A stretch of DNA of 64,000 nt from Agromyces protaetiae. GTDB taxonomy: Bacteria; Actinomycetota; Actinomycetes; Actinomycetales; Microbacteriaceae. Each line of letters opens with the position of its first letter. Position 1 is the first letter of the stretch. The notes under the pieces are model-generated. The model did no database searches and was not told where the DNA came from. It saw only the letters and a list, made by a program, of their open reading frames with translations. The position numbers and the translations under genes were made by a program. Of the stretch, positions 49,275 through 59,610 are shown one piece after another. The DNA is taken from the NCBI RefSeq assembly GCF_004135405.1, contig NZ_CP035491.1, positions 2,790,001 through 2,854,000 on the forward strand. The letters are read 5' to 3'.

Positions 49275-50303
49275 TCAGCGCGCCCGACCGCGATCGGCGA
49301 TGAGGGCGACGAGCCGTTCGAGCGCGAACACGGGGTCGCGCTCCGCGCCCTTCACCGCGGCGTCGGTCGCCGCGAGCGCCTCGACGACGCGCGCGAGCCC
49401 CTCGTCGTCCCAGCCGACGAGGTCGCGTCGGGCTCGATCGATCTGCCACGGCGCGAGCCCGAGTTGACCGGCGAGTTGGCCCGACGAGCCGCGGGTGCCG
49501 AAGACCTTCGCCATGCTGCGGATCTTCATCGCGAACGCACCGACGATCGGCACGGGGTCGGCGCCCGACTCGAGCGCCTGTCGGAGCGCGACGAGCGCGT
49601 CGCCGCGACGGCCCGCGATCGCCTGGTCGGCGACGACGAACGCCGTCGTCTCGACGCGGCCGCCGTAGTACTTCGCGACGGTCGGCTCGTCGATGTCGCC
49701 GGGAGCGTCGGCGATGAGCTGTCGGCAGGCGGCGGCGAGTTCACCCAGGTCGTCGGAGAACGCGCCGACGAGTGCGCGGAGCGCGGAGGGGGCGATTCGG
49801 CGGCCTGCCGCTCGGAACTCGGTCGCCGCGAAGTCTTGCTTGGCGCTGTCGTTCTTGAGTTCGGCGCACACGATCTCGATGGCGTCGCCGCCGCCCGCGC
49901 GGATCGCGTCGAGGAGCTTCTTGCCGCGCATGCCGCCGCGGTGGCGAAGCACGACGGTCGTCTGCTCGGCGGTCGACTCGAGGTAGTCGAGGGCGTCGAG
50001 AAGGAAGTCGTCGCTCGCCTTCTCGACGGCGGTCACGCGGATGAATCGGGGTTCGCCGAACAGCGAGGGACTCGCGAGCGTGAGCAGTTCGCCCCGACGG
50101 TAGCCGTCGGCTTCGAGATCGCTCACCTCGAGTGCGGGGTCTTCGGAGCGCAGGAAGTCGCGCAGCATCGTCACGGCACGGTCGGCGAGGACGTCTTCGG
50201 GGCCCGACACGAGCACGACGGGCGCTGGACGCACCTCGTTCCACGAGAGCTGCGGGATGGCCGCCTTGCCTTTCGCCGCCGTCGCTCCGCGTGCTGCCGC
50301 CAC
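49275..50303 (-). CDS. holA: DNA polymerase III subunit delta (HolA)
   Basis: 342 residues. Clamp-loader wrench subunit. It has the early VVLVSGPEDVLADRAVTMLRD, then FGEPRFIRVTAVEKA, LRHRGGMRGKKLLDAI, and the helical C-terminus with VFGTRGSSGQLAGQLGLAPW. ATG 50303 gives a short Ala/Lys-rich leader before the fold. The comEC frame overlaps its first 133 bases, an unusual amount. The order comEA-comEC-holA is normal for actinobacteria. Confidence 0.94.
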   Translation of the reverse strand: MAAARGATAAKGKAAIPQLSWNEVRPAPVVLVSGPEDVLADRAVTMLRDFLRSEDPALEVSDLEADGYRRGELLTLASPSLFGEPRFIRVTAVEKASDDFLLDALDYLESTAEQTTVVLRHRGGMRGKKLLDAIRAGGGDAIEIVCAELKNDSAKQDFAATEFRAAGRRIAPSALRALVGAFSDDLGELAAACRQLIADAPGDIDEPTVAKYYGGRVETTAFVVADQAIAGRRGDALVALRQALESGADPVPIVGAFAMKIRSMAKVFGTRGSSGQLAGQLGLAPWQIDRARRDLVGWDDEGLARVVEALAATDAAVKGAERDPVFALERLVALIADRGRAR

Positions 50304-52759
50304 CCTGTCTCCGTTCGTCCGCCGCCGGCGTCAAGTCTACGGGCGGCCGCCGACGCGGACCCGAGGGACGCTTCTCCTCCCGCAGCGACGCCGGACGCGT
50401 CGCCGCGTTCGGTCCACAGCCGCCATACGCCCTCGTCGCGGGTCAGCAGCGCCGTGCCGTCGAGATCGCTGCGGATCGCCGTCGTGCCGGCCGCCGCGAG
50501 CATCCCGAGTGCTTTCGACGTCGGGTGCCCGTAGCCGTTGTCGGCGCCGACTCCCACGAGGCCGACGTCGGCGGCGAGCCGTGCGTAGAGGTCGGGGTAC
50601 TGATCGGCGGAGCCGTGGTGGGCGACCTTCACGAGATCCACCCGGCCCGGCCGCTCGCGCGCGAGCATGCTCCGTTGGGCGTCTTCGCCGAGGTCGCCGA
50701 GGAAGAGTCCCGTCCACTCCCCCGCGTGCACCTCGAGGACGACGCTCGCGGGGTTCCCCGGCTCGGCGCCGGGCTCCGGCCAGAGCACACGCCATGCGGC
50801 ATCCCCGAGCGTTCCGTGCGCACCCGTCGCGACTTCGTGCACGACGGCTCCCGACTCGACCAGCCTGTCGAGCGGCCTGCTCGACCGCCCGCCGTCGAGC
50901 GGTCCGTGGAGCACCGTGCCCACCATCCCTGCGACCGCGGCGACGCCGCCGACGTGGTCGGCGTCCCAGTGGGTGAGGACGAGCAGGTCGATCCGATCGA
51001 TCCCGAGGAGGCCGAGGCACCGGGCGAGCGCCGCCGGATCGGGCCCGGTATCGATGAGCGCCACGGCGTCGGCATCGCGCACGAGCACGGCGTCGCCCTG
51101 CCCGATGTCGCACTGGGCGACATCCCAGTCATCGGGCATCGCCGCGCGCACGAGCGCGGGCGCGCCGACGGACGCACCGAGTGGTCCTGCGATGGCGACG
51201 ATGAGCATGATGCTCGCCGCGAGCACGCCGACGAACGGTCGGCGGCGTGCGAACAGGAGCCACACGCCCGTGCCCGTCACCGCCGCGAGGAGCAGTGCGC
51301 CGATCGCTCCCGGCACCCACCCCGCCGTCGCGCCGGGGAGTCCCGCGGTGCCGTGCGCGACGAGCGCGATCCACGAGGCCGGCAGCCACGCGATCTGCAG
51401 GGCGGCGAACCCGACCGACGGCAGCACGGGCAGGACGAGGCATCCGACGAGGCCGACCATCGTACCGACGGGAGCTGCGGGCGCCGCCAGCAGATTCGCG
51501 ACGACGCCGTACACGGCGACGCCGGGGTTCAGCATGATGAGCACGGGCTGACACGCGAGTTGGGCTGCGATCGGCACCGCGAGCACGAGCGCGAGCGATC
51601 CCGGCATGAACCGCGCGAGCTTCGCGCCGAGCGGACCGGCGAGGAGCAGGAGCCCCGCCGTCGCGCACACCGAGAGCGCGAACCCGTAGTCGCGTGCGAG
51701 CCACGGATCGCCGACGAGCAGCGCGATGATCGCGATCGAGAGCGCCGCGATCCCACCGCCCTGCCGCCCCGACGCCGTCGCGACGAGCACGACTACCCCC
51801 ATCGCCGCCGCGCGCACGACGCTCGCCTCGGGTGTCACGAGCACGACGAAGGCTGCGAGGGCGAGGAGTGCGATCGCGACGCGCGCGAACCGCGGGAGGC
51901 CGCAGGCGGCCGCGAGCGCGAAGGCGAGCGCCGTCACGATCGCGCAGTTCGCCCCCGACACAGCCGTCAGGTGGCTGAGCGAGGAGGCTTTCATGGATGC
52001 GTCGAGCTCGGCGCCGACCGCACTCGTGTCGCCGATCGCCAGGCCCGGGACGAGTGCTCCGCCGTCGCCGCCGAGGCGTTCTGCGGCATCCGCGAACCCT
52101 GCGCGCAAGGTCGCAGCCCACGCGAGCCACGGCGGCGGCGGCGAAACCGCAAGCGGATCGACCGGTCGCAGTCGGAACGCGGCGGAATCGGCCGACGCGC
52201 CCGCGCCCACGCTCGCCCGAAACGCCGCGTGCGCCCCGAACGCCAGCCCCTCGGATGCCTCGGCCGTCACTTGCACCGGCACACTCCCGCCGTCTCTCCC
52301 ATCGATCGAGACCACGAGAGCCTCGAACCGCACGCGCGATTCGCCCGCGAGCCACGGCATCGACGGACTCACGGCGACCTTGCGCGGAGCGCTCGTGAGT
52401 TTGACGACGACGGCGACCGTGCGGTGCTCGGCCGCCGCCGACGCGAGTGTGGATGCTCCACGACGATCGAGTCCGACCGCGGTCGAGTGCGCGACCGAGG
52501 CGCCCGCCGCCGACGCGACGAGCAGTGTCGCGGCGACGGCTGCGACCACTGCGACCCGTGCCGCCGGTCCTCGCCGTCGGGCGACGAGGACCGCCCGTAC
52601 GACGACCGCGCACATCACCGCCGCGGCCGCCCACAGCGCGACCGCCGGCACCCACGCGCCGATTCCCGCGTCGGGTGCGCCGACCGCGAGCCATCCGGCC
52701 GCCCATGCGACCGCCGCCGGAAGCAGCAGCCGGAGATCGCGCCCTCGCGCGGTGCTCAC
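50171..52759 (-). CDS. comEC: ComEC/Rec2 DNA uptake channel protein
   Basis: 862 residues as read. Inner-membrane channel for single-stranded DNA in transformation. N-terminal membrane segments and an OB-like region are followed by the competence domain (SHLTAVSGANCAIVTALAF) with many membrane helices. The C-terminal metallo-beta-lactamase part has VLTHWDADHVGG and KVAHHGSADQYPDL. The GTG start overlaps the comEA stop (GTGA). After WRLWTERG the frame continues for about 80 low-complexity residues into holA; a stop in another frame at 50337 would be the natural end if one base is missing. Confidence in the C-terminus is low. Confidence 0.9.
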   Translation of the reverse strand: MSTARGRDLRLLLPAAVAWAAGWLAVGAPDAGIGAWVPAVALWAAAAVMCAVVVRAVLVARRRGPAARVAVVAAVAATLLVASAAGASVAHSTAVGLDRRGASTLASAAAEHRTVAVVVKLTSAPRKVAVSPSMPWLAGESRVRFEALVVSIDGRDGGSVPVQVTAEASEGLAFGAHAAFRASVGAGASADSAAFRLRPVDPLAVSPPPPWLAWAATLRAGFADAAERLGGDGGALVPGLAIGDTSAVGAELDASMKASSLSHLTAVSGANCAIVTALAFALAAACGLPRFARVAIALLALAAFVVLVTPEASVVRAAAMGVVVLVATASGRQGGGIAALSIAIIALLVGDPWLARDYGFALSVCATAGLLLLAGPLGAKLARFMPGSLALVLAVPIAAQLACQPVLIMLNPGVAVYGVVANLLAAPAAPVGTMVGLVGCLVLPVLPSVGFAALQIAWLPASWIALVAHGTAGLPGATAGWVPGAIGALLLAAVTGTGVWLLFARRRPFVGVLAASIMLIVAIAGPLGASVGAPALVRAAMPDDWDVAQCDIGQGDAVLVRDADAVALIDTGPDPAALARCLGLLGIDRIDLLVLTHWDADHVGGVAAVAGMVGTVLHGPLDGGRSSRPLDRLVESGAVVHEVATGAHGTLGDAAWRVLWPEPGAEPGNPASVVLEVHAGEWTGLFLGDLGEDAQRSMLARERPGRVDLVKVAHHGSADQYPDLYARLAADVGLVGVGADNGYGHPTSKALGMLAAAGTTAIRSDLDGTALLTRDEGVWRLWTERGDASGVAAGGEASLGSASAAARRLDAGGGRTETGWRQHAERRRRKARRPSRSSRGTRCVQRPSCSCRAPKTSSPTVP

Positions 52760-53445
52760 AGCGCCACCAGATCGACAAGGCCCGCGAAGGTCGCGTCGCC
52801 GATGCCCGCGACCTCGCGGAGCTGGTCGACGCTCGTGAATCCGCCGTTCGCCTCCCGCCAGTCGAGGATGCGCTGCGCCAACGCGGGCCCGATGCGCGGG
52901 AGCGTGTCGAGCGCCGCGACGTCGGCCGTGTTGAGGTGCACGAGTCCGTCCGCCGCACCCGCGCCACCACCCCTGCCCGCCGCACCCGCGGCCTGCGGCG
53001 GCGGCAGCTCGCCGACGCGAGGCACGACGAGTTGCTCGCCGTCGGCGACGGGCCGTGCGAGGTTCACGCCGGCCGGGTCGGCGTCGGCCGAGAACCCTCC
53101 CGCCGCGGCGACCGCGTCGACGACGCGTGCACCCTCGCCGAGCTCGACGAGTCCGGGCTCCGCAACGGCTCCGAGCACGTGCACGAGGACGGGGTTCGAG
53201 AGCGCGACCCCCACCTCGGCGGCTCGACCTTGCGGGGCGTCCGCGGCGCCGCCCCCGTCGGCGAGCGGCGCCGCTCCGCCGATCGCCCCGCGATCGCCCG
53301 CGACCGACGCCGACAGCACCGCCGACACGGCCACCGCGACGACGAAGCAGACGATCGCCGCTCCGACCGCGATCCGCACCCGCGCAGGCGCGCGCTTCGC
53401 GGACGGATCGAGCGAAGCGAGCGGGTCGGGAGCGTCGGCGGGCAT
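52756..53445 (-). CDS. comEA: ComEA family DNA-binding competence protein
   Basis: 229 residues. One N-terminal membrane anchor (IAVGAAIVCFVVAVAVSAVL), an SLBB-like domain (VLVHVLGAVAEPGLVELGEG, then GVNLARPVADGEQLVVPR), a Gly/Ala linker and a C-terminal helix-hairpin-helix pair (LNTADVAALDTLPRIGPALA, then FTSVDQLREVAGIG). It binds incoming double-stranded DNA outside the membrane. The standard actinobacterial architecture. Overlaps comEC by 4 bases. Confidence 0.95.
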   Translation of the reverse strand: MPADAPDPLASLDPSAKRAPARVRIAVGAAIVCFVVAVAVSAVLSASVAGDRGAIGGAAPLADGGGAADAPQGRAAEVGVALSNPVLVHVLGAVAEPGLVELGEGARVVDAVAAAGGFSADADPAGVNLARPVADGEQLVVPRVGELPPPQAAGAAGRGGGAGAADGLVHLNTADVAALDTLPRIGPALAQRILDWREANGGFTSVDQLREVAGIGDATFAGLVDLVAL

Positions 53446-53538
53446 GCCCGCACGCTACGAGGGCGCGAGACATCCGCTCGTTGCGAGTCGCACCTTGTGG
53501 AAGGCGCGCCGGCGACGCCGACTCGGGAGGAGCGGTCG

Positions 53539-56133
53539 TCAGTCGGAGACGCCGAGCGCCTCCGCGAGGTCCCGCCGCGAAGAGATGCCGAGCTTCGTGT
53601 ACACGCGGCCGAGGTGCGTGTCGACCGTGCGCACCGAGAGGTAGAGCTCGCTCGCGATCTCCGAACTCGTGCGCACGATCGCCCGCTCGGCGATGTCCTG
53701 CTCGCGCGGCGTGAGCACCGGCCGCGCGGACGCCCGCGCGAGGAGCGGCGTCGCAGGCGAACCGGCTGCTTCCGCCAGCAGGGACGCGCGATGCTGCGCA
53801 GCAGCTCGGGCCCGGCCGCTCTGTTCGCCGGCGGCGACCGCCAAGGCCTCCGCAGCGAACAGCGGCATGCCGAGCCGTTCGAAGGCGTCGGCGGCGCGAT
53901 GCAGGAGACCGGCGTCGTTCTCGTCGACGCCGCGCGCGAGAAGCCGGCGTGCGACGAGCAACGGCCCGGCGCCGGGAAGCTCCGCGAGGACGGACGAGAC
54001 GCCCCGCTCCCCCATCCGGACGCGCTCGTGTGCGATGAACGCGACGCTCATGAGCGCGCCGTCACCGGCCGCCGCGGCGTGCGCTTCGGCCATGATCCGC
54101 GCCGCCCGAGCGAGCCTGCCCGAAGCGCGCGCCCGCCACGCATCGCCGATGAGCGTCTGGTGCCAGAGGAACCCCGTGGCGGCCGGGGCGGGCTCGGCCC
54201 CTCCGTCTGCTCGCGGCTCGATCAGCCCGCGAGAACCCGTCGCGATGTCGAGGTACGCGTCGGCGAGCCGACGGCACGCGGGCATCCCGCCCGACTCGGC
54301 GAGAGCGCGCGCGCGGCGCGCCCACTCGGCGGCATCGTCGAGCCGCCCCGCGAAGAGCGCCGCACCCGATTGCATGAACGCCGCCCAGGCCTTCGCCTGC
54401 ACCAGGCCGAGGTCGTCGGCGGTCCGGTACGCCCCCTCGCCGACGACCCGGGCGCGCTCAGGGTCGAGGTCGCGCAGGGCGTGGGCTCGCGCATTCTCGA
54501 CATCGGCCCGCCAGCTCGGGACCTGCTCGTCGAGCAGCTCCGCTCGCGCGGTGAACACGTCGACGTCGAGCGCCGCGAGGGCTTCCTCGGCACGCCCGAG
54601 CTGGATCAGCGCCTGCGCCCGCGCGGTCGCCATCCGCGCCTCGAGGTGCGGCGCGAACCTCGTCGCCGCCGCGATCCGACCGATGAGATCGGTGCCGTGG
54701 CCACCCGCCGAACCGCCCTCGAGCACCGCGAGCGCCGAGGCGGGCCGCCCCTCGTAGACGAGCCGGTCGGACTCGAGCACCGCGAACAGTTCGCCCACGA
54801 CGGGCGTCCATCGCGGGTAGCGCTTCACTTGCGCGGCGAGCATCTCAGCCGACGCCGACGGGTCGTGGCAGCCCCACGTGAGGACGACGTGCAGGAGCGC
54901 TGTGAGCAGCAGCGCGCGCGGCCCGGGCGCAGTGCGGCCGAGCGCCTGCTCGAGCAGGTCGCGGGCTTCAGCGCCTCGCCCGAGCTGCATCTGCGCGTCG
55001 GCGGCGAAGCCCAGGGCTTCGATCCGGATGTCCCCCCGCGCCGTCTGCAGCGCTGCGAGCGCGAGCACGAGCGCGGTGCGCGTGTCGGCGCCCGCCATCG
55101 CGAGGCGCGCGGCGCGGACGAGCGCGCCGGCAGGGACGTCCTCGTCGATCTGGATCGCGAGGAGCGCGAGTCGCACCTGGTCGGGGAACTTCGACGAACG
55201 TTCCGCTGCGAAGTGCTCGCGGAGCAGTTCGCGGCGTCTGAGCGGGTCGGTGCGGCTCGTGACCGCCTCCGCGAACAGCGGATGCGCGAGCGCGATGCGT
55301 TCGCCGTGGATCGTCGCGACACCTGCCTGCAAGAGCTCGCGCGAGCCGACGGCGCGCCCGCTCGATTCGACCCGGTCGAGCCTCGTCTCCCCCATCGCCG
55401 CGAGGAACTCGGCAGCATCGCATGCAGCCGGACCGAGCCCGTCGAGACGAGCGAGGAGCGCGGCCCGCAGCGACGCCGGCGCCCCGAGCGGCCCGTCGAC
55501 GACCCAGAGCCCGCCGCGCCGCGCGATCGCCCCCGTTTCGCGTGCCGAGAGCAGGAGCTGCGTCGCGTACAGCGGGTTCCCACCGGTTCGGCGCCAGACC
55601 TCGTCCACGAGGTCGCCGTGCACCTCGTCGTCGAGGACGCCCGTCACCAGTTCGGAGACCTGCCTCGCTACGAGCGGTCCCACGACCACGATCCGCGCCG
55701 CCGACCGGTCGACGAAGTCACGGATCCGGTCGGGCGGAAGCCCGTTCTCGCTTCGCATCGTCGCGAGGGTCAGCCGTCCGGGCTCGCGTGCGAGCCGCTC
55801 GAGCATCGCGACCGACAGCGGATCGCACTGGTCGAGGTCGTCGACGCAGAGGATCGGCGCGACATTCCGCACGAGGCCGGCGAGCATCGTCGCGATATCG
55901 GCGGACGGAGCGACGAGATGCGCGAGGGCGCCGCCCGGGACATCCGACAGCGCAGCCGTGCCCCAGACGCGATCGACGCGGTCGCCGCGGCGCTCGACCG
56001 CGGCCGCGAGCGTCTCGAGCACGAACGACTTGCCGATTCCCGCGGGGCCCGCGAGCAGGATGACCCGGGCTCCGCCGCCGATCGCAGCGTCGACGGCGGC
56101 CATGAGGTCGTCGCGTCGCACCGCTCGAAACAT
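53539..56133 (-). CDS. large LuxR-family transcriptional regulator with AAA ATPase (LAL/MalT-like)
   Basis: 864 residues. An N-terminal P-loop ATPase has Walker A LAGPAGIGKSFV (about residues 28-39) and Walker B PILCVDDLDQCDP. A long helical, TPR-like middle follows. The C-terminal LuxR helix-turn-helix comprises LTPREQDIAERAIVRTSSEI and VRTVDTHLGRVYTKLGISSR. LAL regulators switch on catabolic or antibiotic genes on ligand binding. ATG 56133 is chosen; the frame open to 56460 would run antisense over the lipoprotein gene. It is divergent from that lipoprotein. Target unknown. Confidence 0.9.
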   Translation of the reverse strand: MFRAVRRDDLMAAVDAAIGGGARVILLAGPAGIGKSFVLETLAAAVERRGDRVDRVWGTAALSDVPGGALAHLVAPSADIATMLAGLVRNVAPILCVDDLDQCDPLSVAMLERLAREPGRLTLATMRSENGLPPDRIRDFVDRSAARIVVVGPLVARQVSELVTGVLDDEVHGDLVDEVWRRTGGNPLYATQLLLSARETGAIARRGGLWVVDGPLGAPASLRAALLARLDGLGPAACDAAEFLAAMGETRLDRVESSGRAVGSRELLQAGVATIHGERIALAHPLFAEAVTSRTDPLRRRELLREHFAAERSSKFPDQVRLALLAIQIDEDVPAGALVRAARLAMAGADTRTALVLALAALQTARGDIRIEALGFAADAQMQLGRGAEARDLLEQALGRTAPGPRALLLTALLHVVLTWGCHDPSASAEMLAAQVKRYPRWTPVVGELFAVLESDRLVYEGRPASALAVLEGGSAGGHGTDLIGRIAAATRFAPHLEARMATARAQALIQLGRAEEALAALDVDVFTARAELLDEQVPSWRADVENARAHALRDLDPERARVVGEGAYRTADDLGLVQAKAWAAFMQSGAALFAGRLDDAAEWARRARALAESGGMPACRRLADAYLDIATGSRGLIEPRADGGAEPAPAATGFLWHQTLIGDAWRARASGRLARAARIMAEAHAAAAGDGALMSVAFIAHERVRMGERGVSSVLAELPGAGPLLVARRLLARGVDENDAGLLHRAADAFERLGMPLFAAEALAVAAGEQSGRARAAAQHRASLLAEAAGSPATPLLARASARPVLTPREQDIAERAIVRTSSEIASELYLSVRTVDTHLGRVYTKLGISSRRDLAEALGVSD

Positions 56134-56270
56134 TCGCCCATTCTCGCAACGGCGCAAGCTGCGGCGCCACGCCCTGTGCATCGAAATGTACGTAAGGTCT
56201 ACGGATGTCCCCAGGTCACCGCTGCCCACAATCTGGGGTGATGCAGCCGTCCGTCGACCAGGAGTACGCC

Positions 56271-56894
56271 ATGTCCGTGCCACGCCGCCTCGCCCTCCTC
56301 CCCCTCGCCGCCGCGATGCTCGCGCTCGCCGGGTGCGCCGGGGGCGCCGCCGAAGGAAGCGATGCGGGGCCCGGAGCGGTCGGAGATGCGACCGCTGCCG
56401 CCGAGGGCGACGGCACGACCGCGAACGACGACGCGAAGGCCGACACCGCCGGCAGGACACTCGTCGACTTCGACGCCTCCGCGGTCTGCGACGCGCTCGC
56501 CGGCCTCGACCTCGCCACCCTCCTGGTCGGCGCGCCCGGCGCCCCCGTTCCCGACGAGTCGATCCCCTCGCTTCCGACCTGCTCGATCGATCTCGCCGAC
56601 GGCATCGAGGCCGGTATCACCGGTCAGGTCTACACGGGAGGCGACGAGGCCGACTTCCGCGACCTCCAGCACATCGACGACGACGGATCCGAGGTCGCCC
56701 TCTCGGTCGGCGCGGGCGGCACCTACCGCGAGTACGTCGTCGCCGACGACCTCGTGCTGTGGGTCGCCGAGACATGGGTCGGTGGGATCGGCGCGACGCT
56801 CAGCGGTCAGCTGCACGACCCGTCGGCCGTCGATCCCGAAACGGCCGCGGCGGCCATGGGGCGGTTCCTCGACGGGCTCGGCGTCGCGCACTGA
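56271..56894 (+). CDS. secreted lipoprotein of unknown function
   Basis: 207 residues. Basic start, hydrophobic segment and lipobox LALAGC with Cys22 give a lipid-anchored protein. A low-complexity Ala/Gly/Asp region (residues 23-60) is followed by a compact domain. Two cysteines there (in AVCDALAGLD and LPTCSIDLADG) could form a disulfide. It resembles DUF3558-type lipoproteins in layout, but the match is not certain. AGGAG lies seven bases before ATG 56271. Confidence 0.8.
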   Translation: MSVPRRLALLPLAAAMLALAGCAGGAAEGSDAGPGAVGDATAAAEGDGTTANDDAKADTAGRTLVDFDASAVCDALAGLDLATLLVGAPGAPVPDESIPSLPTCSIDLADGIEAGITGQVYTGGDEADFRDLQHIDDDGSEVALSVGAGGTYREYVVADDLVLWVAETWVGGIGATLSGQLHDPSAVDPETAAAAMGRFLDGLGVAH

Positions 56895-56899
56895 CTCGC

Positions 56900-56941
56900 G
56901 CTGAGGCGTTCGGCGTCGAAATCGACGCCGAGCGCCTCAGC
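56900..56941. terminator. bidirectional terminator between lipoprotein gene and leuS
   Basis: GCTGAGGCG plus CGGCGTCG pair with CGACGCCG plus CGCCTCAGC, broken by one two-base internal mismatch, around an AAAT loop. The stem includes the leuS stop codon (56937-56939). Confidence 0.8.
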
Positions 56942-59564
56942 CGCGCGTCGCGATGTTGACGAGCTTCGGCGCACGCACGATCACGTTGACGATCTCACGA
57001 TCGCCCACCGCCCGCACGACGCCGGCCGTCGACCGTGCGATCCGCTCGAGCTCGTCGGCCGAGATCTTCGGCGACACCTCGACGCGGTCGCGCACCTTGC
57101 CGTCGACCTGCAGGATCGCCGTCACCGATTCCTCGACGAGCAGCGCCCGGTCGGCCTTGCGCCACGGCACGAGCGCGACGGTCGGCTTGTAGCCGAGTCG
57201 CTGCCACATGTCTTCGGCCGTGTACGGCGCGAACAGGTCGAGGATCATCGCCGTGACCTCTGCCGCTTCGCGCACGGCCGCGTCACCCGCGCCGGGACCC
57301 GAGTCGATCGCCTTGCGGGTCGCGTTCACGAGCTCCATGAGGCGCGCCACGATGACGTTGAACTTGTACGCCTCGGCAAGGGCCGGGGCATCGGCGAGCA
57401 GTCGGTGCGTGATACGGCGGAGCGAGGCATCCCCCGACTTCCACTCGACATCGGGGTTCGAGGTGACCTCGCCCGAGATGCGCCACGCACGCGCGAGGAA
57501 CTTCGCCGAACCCGTGGGCGAGACATCCGCCCAGTCGATGTCGTCTTCGGGCGGCCCGGCGAACGCAAGCGTCACGCGAAGCGCGTCGGTACCGTGCGCT
57601 GCGAGCTCGGACGCGAACTCGACGAGGTTTCCCTTCGACTTCGACATCTTCGAGCCGTCCATGAGGACCATGCCCTGGTTGAGGAGCGACGTGAACGGCT
57701 CGGTGAAGCTCAGGTAGCCCAGGTCGAACAGCACCTTCGTGACGAACCGCGCGTAGAGCAGGTGCAGGATCGCGTGCTCGACGCCGCCGACGTACTGGTC
57801 GACGGGCGCCCACTTCTCGGCCTGTGCGGGGTCGAACGCCTGAGTGTCGTCGGCCGCGTTGAGGTAGCGCAGGTAGTACCACGAGCTGTCGACGAACGTG
57901 TCCATCGTGTCGGAGTCGCGCTTGGCCGCACCGCCGCAGTTCGGGCAGGCGACGTTCACCCAGTCTTCGGCCGCGCCGAGCGGACTCTGCCCCTTGGGCT
58001 TGAGGTCGAGACCCGCGGCATCGGGCAGACGCACGGGCAGGTCTTCTTGCGGGACGGGCACCTCGCCGCAGTCGGCGCAGTGGATGATCGGGATGGGCGT
58101 GCCCCAGAAGCGCTGGCGCGAGATGAGCCAGTCGCGCAGGCGGAAGTTCTTCGCCGCGCGCCCCGTGCCGCGCTCCTCGAGGATCTCGATGGCGCGACGG
58201 ATCGCGTTCTGCTTCGAGAGCCCGTCGAGCGGGCCCGAGTTGATGAGGCGGCCGTCGCCGGTCAGCGCGACGCCCGTCGAGGCGGGGTCGAGCGGCGGCA
58301 GGTCGTCGGGCACGTACGGGTTGCCGTCTTCATCGAGCGGGATGACGGGGATGACGCCCGTGACAGGTGCGTTCGTGTCGACGACGACGCGCACCGGGAG
58401 CTCGAAGGCGCGCGCGAAGTCGAGGTCGCGCTGGTCGTGCGCGGGCACGGCCATGATCGCGCCGTGACCGTAGTCGGCGAGCACGTAGTCGGAGGCCCAG
58501 ATCGGCAGACGCTCGCCGTTCAGCGGGTTGATCGCGTAGCGCTCGAGGAACACGCCCGACTTCGGACGGTCGGTCGCGAGACGGTCGATGTCGCTCTCGG
58601 CGCGCACCGAGTCGAGGTAGTCGTCGAAGCGGCGGCGCACTTCATCGGATGCCCCGGACGCGAGCTCTGCCGCCAGGTCGCTGTCGACCGCGACCACCAT
58701 GAAGGTCGCACCGTAGAGCGTGTCGGGGCGCGTCGTGAAGACGGGCACCCGCCCCTCGCGGCCTTCGATCTCGAACTCGACGTCGGCGCCCGACGAACGG
58801 CCGATCCAGTTGCGCTGCATCGAGACGACCTTCGACGGCCACGCGCCCTCGAGCTGGTTGAGGTCGTCGAGCAGGCGGTCGCCGTAGTCGGTCACCCGGA
58901 AGTACCACTGCGTGAGCGCCTTCTTCGTGACGACGGCGCCGCAGCGCTCGCAGTGCCCGTCGACGACCTGCTCGTTGGCGAGCACGGTCTGGTCGTTCGG
59001 GCACCAGTTGACCTGGCCGGCCTTACGGTAGGCGATGCCCTGCTCGTACATCTTGAGGAACAGCCACTGGTTCCACTTGTAGTACTCGGGGTCGGAAGTG
59101 TGGAGCTCACGCGACCAGTCGAACGACGGCGCGTACTGGCGGAACGAGCGCTTCTGCTGCTCGATGTTCGCGTAGGTCCACGTGCGCGGGTCGGTGCCGC
59201 GCTTGATGGCGGCGTTCTCGGCGGGGAGGCCGAACGAGTCCCAGCCGATGGGGTGGAGCACGTCGAAGCCCTGGTGACGCCAGTAGCGCGCGGCGATGTC
59301 GCCGAAGCCGAATGCCTCGGCGTGGCCCATGTGCAGGTCGCCCGACGGGTACGGGAACATGTCGAGCACGTACTTGCGGGGGCGGGTGTCGCCCTCGCGG
59401 CCCGCGCGGAAGGGGTCGAGCTCGTCCCACACGGGAAGCCACTTCGCCTGGATCGCGGCGAAGTCGTAGACGTCGGGCTCGGCGTGCTGCGCGGAATCGT
59501 GCTGGTTGGCCACGGGACTCACAATCGTGTTTTCGCTGCTCGACCGGTCTGTCGCGCCGGCCAT
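56937..59564 (-). CDS. leuS: leucyl-tRNA synthetase
   Basis: 875 residues. Class Ia aminoacyl-tRNA synthetase: HMGH (in [15 protein letters not shown]) is the HIGH motif, KMSKSKGN the KMSKS loop. The zinc/editing regions are intact ([38 protein letters not shown] and [18 protein letters not shown]). The anticodon-binding C-terminus runs to the stop overlapping a hairpin. ATG 59564 is chosen; a GTG 15 codons inside is possible since the first 30 residues are not conserved. Confidence 0.97.
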   Translation of the reverse strand: MAGATDRSSSENTIVSPVANQHDSAQHAEPDVYDFAAIQAKWLPVWDELDPFRAGREGDTRPRKYVLDMFPYPSGDLHMGHAEAFGFGDIAARYWRHQGFDVLHPIGWDSFGLPAENAAIKRGTDPRTWTYANIEQQKRSFRQYAPSFDWSRELHTSDPEYYKWNQWLFLKMYEQGIAYRKAGQVNWCPNDQTVLANEQVVDGHCERCGAVVTKKALTQWYFRVTDYGDRLLDDLNQLEGAWPSKVVSMQRNWIGRSSGADVEFEIEGREGRVPVFTTRPDTLYGATFMVVAVDSDLAAELASGASDEVRRRFDDYLDSVRAESDIDRLATDRPKSGVFLERYAINPLNGERLPIWASDYVLADYGHGAIMAVPAHDQRDLDFARAFELPVRVVVDTNAPVTGVIPVIPLDEDGNPYVPDDLPPLDPASTGVALTGDGRLINSGPLDGLSKQNAIRRAIEILEERGTGRAAKNFRLRDWLISRQRFWGTPIPIIHCADCGEVPVPQEDLPVRLPDAAGLDLKPKGQSPLGAAEDWVNVACPNCGGAAKRDSDTMDTFVDSSWYYLRYLNAADDTQAFDPAQAEKWAPVDQYVGGVEHAILHLLYARFVTKVLFDLGYLSFTEPFTSLLNQGMVLMDGSKMSKSKGNLVEFASELAAHGTDALRVTLAFAGPPEDDIDWADVSPTGSAKFLARAWRISGEVTSNPDVEWKSGDASLRRITHRLLADAPALAEAYKFNVIVARLMELVNATRKAIDSGPGAGDAAVREAAEVTAMILDLFAPYTAEDMWQRLGYKPTVALVPWRKADRALLVEESVTAILQVDGKVRDRVEVSPKISADELERIARSTAGVVRAVGDREIVNVIVRAPKLVNIATRG

Positions 59565-59610
59565 CGATCAAGGGGCGCGCGAGTAGGGGGCGGCGCGCCC
59601 GCCTTCCAGC

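Noticed and set aside
50132-56241. Very long plus-strand open frames (over 1000 codons) opposite comEC, comEA and the LuxR regulator
   Set aside because: Arg/Pro/Ala-rich, without motifs, lying exactly antisense to well-recognised genes; typical shadows in high-GC DNA.
56134-56460. An upstream extension of the LuxR regulator
   Set aside because: It would run antisense across the lipoprotein gene and its ribosome-binding site, and the sequence is Arg/Ser-rich without homology.
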